A DNA stretch of 19,101 bases from JANNRW01 sp031401815 (GTDB lineage: Bacteria > Desulfobacterota > Desulfuromonadia > Geobacterales > DSM-12255): NCBI GenBank assembly GCA_031401815.1, contig JANNRW010000216.1, positions 1 to 19,101 of the forward strand. Direction: 5' to 3'. The notes under the pieces are model-generated. The model had not been told where the DNA came from. It ran no database searches and saw only the letters and a list, made by a program, of their open reading frames with translations. The position numbers and the translations under genes are program-made. Of the stretch, positions 15,173 to 19,101 are shown in pieces (position 1 is the stretch's first letter; every line of letters begins with the position of its first letter).

Positions 15173-16252
15173 TTAATATACGCGCAGTTCATTATACAAC
15201 GTATCCCGCTCCACCGGAATCTTCCCGGCTTTCCGGATCAGGTTGACAATTTCATCCCGCCCCATGGCCTGTGGTGAGTTCGCTCCTGCATCATGGCCGA
15301 TCCGCTCCTCAACAACTGTGCCATCCAGATCATTAACCCCGAAAGCAAGTGATGTCTGGGCGATCTTCTCTCCGAGCATAACCCAGTAGGCCTTGACGTT
15401 TGCAAAATTATCCAGATAAAGACGCGCAACCGCGAGAGTCTTCAGATCATCAATCCCGCCGGTATGAGGATTTCGCAGATGCCCCAGAGGATTATTCTCT
15501 TTCTGGAAAGGGAGAGGAATAAATGCCTGAAATCCACCTGTTTTGTCCTGCAACCCCCTGATGCGTGACATATGATCAACCCGGTCAGCATAACTTTCCA
15601 GATGTCCGTAAAGCATTGTGGCATTGGATTTAAGACCGCAGGCATGAACCTCAGCCATGATATCCAGCCACTTTTCTCCTGAGATCTTTTCAGGGCAAAG
15701 GCGATCCCGCACATCCTTGCAGAGGATTTCCGCTCCTCCGCCAGGGAGCGAGCCGAGCCCGGCTGTTTCGAGTTTTTCGAGAGTGTCATGAATTGAGAGC
15801 TGAGCCAGACCGGCAAGATAATCAATCTCAACAGCAGTAAATGCCTTTATGTGCAGATCCGGCGAAGCGTTCCTGATTGTTGTCAACATCTCCGTATAGA
15901 ACTCGAACGGTAGATCAGGATGAAGTCCACCAACAACATGGATCTCGGTCGCCCCCTGGCTGGCAGCTTCCAGGGCACGGTTACGCACTTCTGTCAGATC
16001 AAGGCAGTACGCACCCTCTTCGTCGGCTGTCTTTGAAAAAGCGCAGAACCTGCAGCGGTTGACGCAGATGTTGGTATGGTTTATGTGGCGATTGACATTG
16101 AAAAATACCCGCTTGCCGTTGATCCGGTCATTGGCCCACGCCGCCAGTCTTCCAACAACCAGAAGCTCATGCTGTTCAAACAGAAAGAGCGCATCTTCAT
16201 CGGTCAGGCGCTCTCCGGCCTCAATTTTCAGGGCTATATTTTGAAAGGTCAT
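15173..16252 (-). CDS. mqnE: Aminofutalosine synthase (radical SAM, MqnE)
   Basis: The 359-residue radical SAM enzyme has C63-C67-C70 (CVNRCRFC) for its [4Fe-4S] cluster, then GATEIHVVGGLHPDLPFEFY (100-119) and KAFTAVEIDYLA (136-147). EERIGHDAGANSP (315-327) is the C-terminal signature that separates MqnE from the related MqnC and CofH. It joins 3-[(1-carboxyvinyl)oxy]benzoate and SAM to make aminofutalosine, the second step of the futalosine route to menaquinone. It starts 6 bp after ubiX with GGGGGGAG upstream, so the two form an operon. Menaquinone would be the quinone of anaerobic respiration in this organism. Confidence 0.92.
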   Translation of the reverse strand: MTFQNIALKIEAGERLTDEDALFLFEQHELLVVGRLAAWANDRINGKRVFFNVNRHINHTNICVNRCRFCAFSKTADEEGAYCLDLTEVRNRALEAASQGATEIHVVGGLHPDLPFEFYTEMLTTIRNASPDLHIKAFTAVEIDYLAGLAQLSIHDTLEKLETAGLGSLPGGGAEILCKDVRDRLCPEKISGEKWLDIMAEVHACGLKSNATMLYGHLESYADRVDHMSRIRGLQDKTGGFQAFIPLPFQKENNPLGHLRNPHTGGIDDLKTLAVARLYLDNFANVKAYWVMLGEKIAQTSLAFGVNDLDGTVVEERIGHDAGANSPQAMGRDEIVNLIRKAGKIPVERDTLYNELRVY

Positions 16253-16258
16253 CGGATT

Positions 16259-16861
16259 TTACTCCCCCCACCTTTTCCCTAACCTATGTTCGACCCCAAG
16301 CTGATCCAGAACCTTGCCAACCACAAAATTGACTATATCCTCGATACTCTGCGGATGCCCGTAGAAGCCCGGCATAGGTGGAATAATCCTGACCCCGAGG
16401 CGGGCAAGTTTCAGCATGTTTTCCAAATGAATTGCCGAGAGCGGTGTCTCTCTGGGGAGCAGCAGGAGCGGCTTCCCCTCCTTGAGCATGACATCTGCTG
16501 CTCTCTCCGGAAGGTTGCCGGAAAGTCCGGCTGCAATACGCGCCAGAGTCCCCATGGAGCAGGGTGCTACGATCATTGCATCTGGCGCAGCCGAACCGCT
16601 GGCAAGAGGGGCGAAGAAGTTCCCGGTGCCATAGTAAGTAAGCGTATCTGGTGTTGCCTTGAAATAGTCACGTACTGCTCTGTTCATTCTCTCTTCATCA
16701 CCTGACCAGTCATGCCCCAGCTCTTCCTTGAGTACTATAGAACCGGCACTGCTGATCAGCAGGCTGATCCGGCAATCTGACGCCAGCAGCTCCTCAATAA
16801 GCCTGATGCCATAGATTGCGCCCGATGCCCCGGTTATGGCGACTGCTATATGACGCTTCAT
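16259..16861 (-). CDS. ubiX: Flavin prenyltransferase (UbiX/Pad1 family)
   Basis: The 200-residue protein makes prenylated FMN, the cofactor of UbiD-type decarboxylases. It has the flavoprotein fold with AVAITGASGAIYGIRLIEEL at 5-24, APLASGSAAPDAMIVAPCSMGTLARIAAG (about 88-116) and LLLPRETPLSAIHLENM (about 131-147), all UbiX hallmarks. I chose the ATG at 16859-16861 because GAGGAGG lies 8 nt upstream and the protein then opens MKRHIAVAITGASGA; the frame extends 21 codons further without such signals. It is co-transcribed with mqnE. In futalosine organisms UbiX/UbiD-like pairs are proposed to decarboxylate dihydroxynaphthoate. No ubiD is in the window. Confidence 0.93.
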   Translation of the reverse strand: MKRHIAVAITGASGAIYGIRLIEELLASDCRISLLISSAGSIVLKEELGHDWSGDEERMNRAVRDYFKATPDTLTYYGTGNFFAPLASGSAAPDAMIVAPCSMGTLARIAAGLSGNLPERAADVMLKEGKPLLLLPRETPLSAIHLENMLKLARLGVRIIPPMPGFYGHPQSIEDIVNFVVGKVLDQLGVEHRLGKRWGE

Positions 16862-16920
16862 TACAAATACCTCCTCAATAATCTCCCCTGCCCGGTTTCT
16901 GTCGAGCAGGACATTAACCA

Positions 16921-17235
16921 TCAAAAGCCGGTGATCAGGAAATCAAGAGCAGCCATGATTTCGTTTCGATGCTCTTTAAGAGAACATGCTTTGTCACCAA
17001 GGCTGCTTAAGCTGACTCCGGCCAGCTCAGCTGTTGACATTACAACCTTGGCTCGTTTTATGGAAAATTGAGGATTCAGATGCTTTGCCGCCTTATTCAT
17101 GGTTGATACTGAATAGAGAGGAATGACCACGCGAGTCGTCAGATTACTTAATAGTTCAGCCTGAACATCAAGGAGATATGGAATAGCCTGTTTTGTTTCA
17201 GGGTTTGGATTCGTATAAACATCGAACTGAGCCAT
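16921..17235 (-). CDS. ccdB: CcdB-family toxin
   Basis: The 104-residue protein opens MAQFDVYTNPNPETKQAIPYLLDVQAELL, has TRVVIPL at 34-40 and ends AALDFLITGF, all as in CcdB. The family poisons DNA gyrase; its last residues contact GyrA, and here the usual terminal W-G-I is replaced by T-G-F. The start ATG shares one base with the stop of ccdA (17235), a standard antitoxin-toxin coupling. It ends 59 bp before ubiX. Activity of this copy is not proven. Confidence 0.9.
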   Translation of the reverse strand: MAQFDVYTNPNPETKQAIPYLLDVQAELLSNLTTRVVIPLYSVSTMNKAAKHLNPQFSIKRAKVVMSTAELAGVSLSSLGDKACSLKEHRNEIMAALDFLITGF

Positions 17236-17483
17236 CAGAATTGCCTCTGACCATCACTGAAAACCCCGTGAGCGTGGATGCGACGATTATACTCCTCAAT
17301 TGCCTCCCGATTCTCTTCAATCCAGTTCCGGCGTTTCTCTTCACGTAATATTTCAGTCAGACGCAACTCTAATGCCAGTGAGAGATTAATATGATGTTCT
17401 TTGGCCTGCTGAAGAAGATCACTGTTAATGCTCAGATTGGCAGGTTTTTTTGGTGCAGTTGCATCAAAAATATGCAGTTGCAT
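17235..17483 (-). CDS. ccdA: CcdA-family antitoxin
   Basis: The 82-residue protein has an N-terminal ribbon-helix-helix region (KPANLSINSDLLQQAKEHHINLS, about 13-36) for DNA binding and a charged C-terminal tail (REEKRRNWIEENREAIEEYNRRI, about 47-69) that wraps the toxin. I chose the ATG at 17481-17483 because AAGGAG lies 7 nt upstream; the frame stays open 42 codons further back but through the operator. It overlaps ccdB by one base. It should repress its own promoter together with CcdB. Confidence 0.9.
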   Translation of the reverse strand: MQLHIFDATAPKKPANLSINSDLLQQAKEHHINLSLALELRLTEILREEKRRNWIEENREAIEEYNRRIHAHGVFSDGQRQF

Positions 17484-17493
17484 GGCATGCTCC

Positions 17494-17545
17494 TTATGCG
17501 CATAATTCATGCGCATAAAATATATCTTAAGGGAAGATATTGCAA
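17494..17545 (-). promoter_or_regulatory. ccdAB promoter and operator palindrome
   Basis: TTATGCGCAT (17494-17503) and ATGCGCATAA (17509-17518) form a perfect 10-bp inverted repeat with a 5-bp spacer; each half itself contains the palindrome ATGCGCAT. Minus-strand TTGCAA (17540-17545) and TATTTT (17517-17522), 17 bp apart, would place the start near 17510, inside the palindrome. This fits autorepression by a ribbon-helix-helix antitoxin. Confidence 0.7.
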
Positions 17546-17767
17546 GAAATTTCGAATCATATCCGGCAGTATATGACGAACGGTGCTGCGCCTGGTTGGA
17601 CTTTCTCATTGAAAATGAAAAAGGTCGTTTGTCATCCTCGATATTTTAGAAGTTGACTCACAACCTTTTGGCCTGTCTTATTCACTGAGAGGCGGAATAC
17701 GCACAATAATTTTGCTTGTATGCTGTTTGTTTGGATGTCACTTCGATTTATCCTTTATAACGGTCAT

Positions 17768-17803
17768 GAAGTTGACCCGCCGGTTTTTGGGCGGGTCGAA
17801 CTT
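17768..17803. repeat. GC-rich hairpin in the ccd-hig spacer
   Basis: GACCCGCC (17774-17781) pairs with GGCGGGTC (17790-17797) around an 8-base loop, extended by AAGTT/AACTT with one bulge. No T run follows on either strand, so it is not a standard terminator. Weakly similar words recur at 17596-17672 (GAAGTTGAC, ACTTTCT...GAAAAT), which suggests an old mobile-element relic. The rest of 17610-17857 holds no gene I can support. Confidence 0.4.
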
Positions 17804-17857
17804 TCTGGTTGAAAATTTGTATTCTTTGGTAATCGTTATTGTTTTGGAGGCGAGATT

Positions 17858-18211
17858 CTAGGCGGCACACAGCTTTTTAGTGCGTCCGGATGTGCGCGGT
17901 GGTTGATTTTCTACTCTTCTTGACACCATTTCACTGACTAATCGCAATTCCAGTCGGCAGCCGAGAGCGTGTGCGTATTTTTCTAATGTGGCTATTGATG
18001 GAGAATGCTTCCCTCGTCCTGATTCAAGGCGGGCTACAGCAGACTGTGTTGTGCCGATTCGCTCAGCCACTTCGGCTTGTGTGACACCTGCGGCAGCACG
18101 AGCTTTGAGAAACTCGTCAAGGAATCGGAACTCTTCATCCAGTCGATCATATTCTGTTTTTACATCTGCCCTTTCAAGGGCACGGGCTTTAAGTTCTTTG
18201 TGAGTGAGCAT
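17858..18211 (-). CDS. higA: Xre-family antitoxin (HigA-like)
   Basis: The 117-residue protein has a helical N-terminus (1-36) and a Cro/C1-type helix-turn-helix (about 37-93; AAAGVTQAEVAERIGTTQSAVARLESGRGKHSPSIATLEKYAHALG). Its start has AAGGAG 7 nt upstream and overlaps the end of the toxin gene by 23 bp. Toxin-first order and an Xre antitoxin are typical of HigBA-type systems. It is expected to neutralise the toxin and repress the operon. The C-terminal tail (about 100-117) is rich in basic residues. Confidence 0.87.
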   Translation of the reverse strand: MLTHKELKARALERADVKTEYDRLDEEFRFLDEFLKARAAAGVTQAEVAERIGTTQSAVARLESGRGKHSPSIATLEKYAHALGCRLELRLVSEMVSRRVENQPPRTSGRTKKLCAA

Positions 18212-18530
18212 TTTTGTACTCCTTCATTCTTCGTTGTGCCGTTTCAAGCTCTCTCGGCGGTGTTTTATCAGATTTCTTGGTAAATTGATGCAACATAACA
18301 ATTTTTCTGCCAACCATTGTGCAATAGAAAACCCGTGCTATTCCCTCGGCGGCTTTCAGTCGCAATTCAAAAAGTCCATCTCCCATTGCACGAGTATGCG
18401 GCATACCGAGATCAGGCCCGTAAACCTCCATTCTATCCGCATAACGAAGATAGCGACCGAGAAAACCAGACGGCATTGCAAGGATTTCTTCTTGTACAGA
18501 ATCGTCGTAGTAATTGATTGTCCAAGTCAT
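18189..18530 (-). CDS. higB: RelE/HigB-type toxin (phage Gp49-like family)
   Basis: The 113-residue protein matches the Gp49-like branch of the RelE superfamily: VQEEILAMPSGFLGRYLRYADRMEVYGPDLG (12-42), FELRLKAAEGIARVFYCTMVGRKIVMLHQFTKKSDKTPPRELETAQRRMKEY (54-105). Such toxins are ribosome-dependent mRNA endonucleases. Basic and aromatic residues of the usual active region (R57, R66, F68, K81-K82, K85) are present. It is transcribed first and overlaps its antitoxin. The ribosome site is weak (GAAAC), which may keep expression low. Confidence 0.87.
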   Translation of the reverse strand: MTWTINYYDDSVQEEILAMPSGFLGRYLRYADRMEVYGPDLGMPHTRAMGDGLFELRLKAAEGIARVFYCTMVGRKIVMLHQFTKKSDKTPPRELETAQRRMKEYKNAHSQRT

Positions 18531-18539
18531 GGTTTCAAT

Positions 18540-18555
18540 ATAGCGTATTTGCTAT
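18540..18555 (-). promoter_or_regulatory. Candidate hig operon operator
   Basis: ATAGC-N6-GCTAT lies 10-25 bp upstream of the toxin ATG, just downstream of an AT-rich TATATA-type -10 region (about 18563-18572, read on the minus strand). A site of this size suits an Xre antitoxin. Only five bases per half-site match, so the call is tentative. Confidence 0.4.
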
Positions 18556-18621
18556 TTTGGGTCTATATAATTTTTGTGGTCTCATTATTATGAGCGGATA
18601 AATTAGTTATTTTCTTTGTGG

Positions 18622-19011
18622 TTACGGACTTAAATAATCGGAAATACCCCAATAGGTAATGGTCTCAAGTCCAAGGCTCATGTGTTCCATATATTGCACC
18701 TTGTCGGCACTCCTCATTGCCTTTACATAACCAGCTCCTTTTGTTTCAAGAAACATCGTATAGATGCCACTATCATGCCTTATTAGCTCTCTATCTTGGC
18801 GGCTAGTCCAGTAATATTTTTGACCCTTCTTGGTTATAATTAGCCTTGATTCGGCCTGCTGAGGTTCTGATAACTGAAAATTACCAGACTCTTCAAATGA
18901 ACTTTTGTTCTGGATAATTGGTGTGCCCTTTAACACCACAATTTCCGGCTGCGCAATGCAAATTACTGGCAATAGAAGCAGTATGGCGGAACACCAGGGG
19001 GACGCGAACAC
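18622..19011 (-). CDS. Exported hypothetical protein with a repeat-altered N-terminus
   Basis: The frame encodes up to 129 residues. A hydrophobic stretch (AILLLLPVICIAQP, about 9-22) looks like a signal peptide with cleavage near IA-QP, so the mature part of about 110 residues should be periplasmic or secreted. I do not recognise the domain; it is rich in charged residues and beta-like segments (SRLIITKKGQKYYWTS). The only upstream start is a GTG at 19009-19011, inside a copy of the 28-bp repeat, with no ribosome site. The usual basic N-region of a signal peptide is absent. The 5' end has probably been replaced by the repeats, so the gene may be inactive. Confidence 0.5.
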   Translation of the reverse strand: MFASPWCSAILLLLPVICIAQPEIVVLKGTPIIQNKSSFEESGNFQLSEPQQAESRLIITKKGQKYYWTSRQDRELIRHDSGIYTMFLETKGAGYVKAMRSADKVQYMEHMSLGLETITYWGISDYLSP

Positions 19012-19097
19012 CAGGGGGACGTTCCTGCTTTTGTGCTTTGGCGAACACCAGGGGGACGTTCCTGCTTTTGAACACCAGGGGGACGTTCCTGCTTTTG
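18989..19097. repeat. Array of a 28-bp repeat (three full copies and one truncated)
   Basis: Full copies begin at 19006, 19043 and 19070 and read GAACACCAGGGGGACG followed by TTCCTGCTTTTG; a 16-bp partial copy is at 18989-19004. The copies are identical and spaced 37 and 27 bp apart. Between the first two full copies lies only TGCTTTGGC, so this is not CRISPR. The array runs to the window edge and may continue. Words of this kind are, from memory, often found near REP-associated (Y1) transposases; none is visible here. Confidence 0.85.
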
Positions 19098-19101
19098 TTG
19101 A

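Noticed and set aside
19006..19097. Regular 28-bp repeats that could suggest a CRISPR array
   Set aside because: The spacing is irregular (37 and 27 bp), the gaps are 9 bp or less and there are no spacer-like sequences.

Overview
The window looks like chromosome of an anaerobic Desulfuromonadota bacterium of the Geobacter/Geotalea/Pelobacter kind. The reasons are the gene content (a flavodiiron protein, desulfoferrodoxin and rubredoxin behind a PerR-like regulator, selA, a membrane pyrophosphatase, futalosine-type menaquinone genes), the moderate GC and the G-rich or palindromic intergenic repeats. The species assignment is inference; there is no rRNA or tRNA in the window.

Layout. Positions 1-593 hold an inverted pair of G-rich repeats and two relics that look like pieces of one DUF4062/AlbA_2-type gene, in scrambled order. 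Positions 594-5940, all on the minus strand, read in transcription order as a LarA-type nickel lactate racemase, an FAD-linked oxidase (GlcD/D-lactate dehydrogenase type), its two-cluster Fe-S partner (GlcF type) and a THUMP-domain RNA methyltransferase. The first three suit racemisation and oxidation of lactate. A purine/pyrimidine microsatellite and a 33-bp tandem repeat lie between the oxidase genes. Positions 5964-8560 are an oxygen-defence operon (perR-like, rubredoxin-like peptide, fprA, desulfoferrodoxin) ending in a strong terminator; the rubredoxin-like gene is only 37 codons.

Positions 8621-10825 carry hppA, a K+-independent-type proton-pumping pyrophosphatase, on the plus strand, with a long bidirectional terminator facing the gntR-selA pair (10860-12978, minus). 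The GntR/FCD regulator has a perfect 19-bp palindrome in its own promoter. Positions 13134-14958 are a two-TM potassium channel with an RCK domain, overlapped by a TIM-barrel isomerase/endonuclease-like gene. Positions 15173-16861 (minus) are ubiX and mqnE, linked to menaquinone synthesis by the futalosine route.

Positions 16921-19101 are accessory in character: a CcdAB toxin-antitoxin pair directly upstream of ubiX, a HigB/HigA-like pair, and a truncated-looking exported protein whose 5' end runs into an array of 28-bp repeats at the window edge.

I found no CRISPR array, no intact transposase and no RNA gene. The most original signals are regulatory and structural: a promoter predicted to give a leaderless perR-like mRNA with a palindrome over its -10, a terminator only 23 nt upstream of larA, the self-complementary repeat spacer between glcD and glcF, and repeat arrays that appear to have eroded genes at both window ends.
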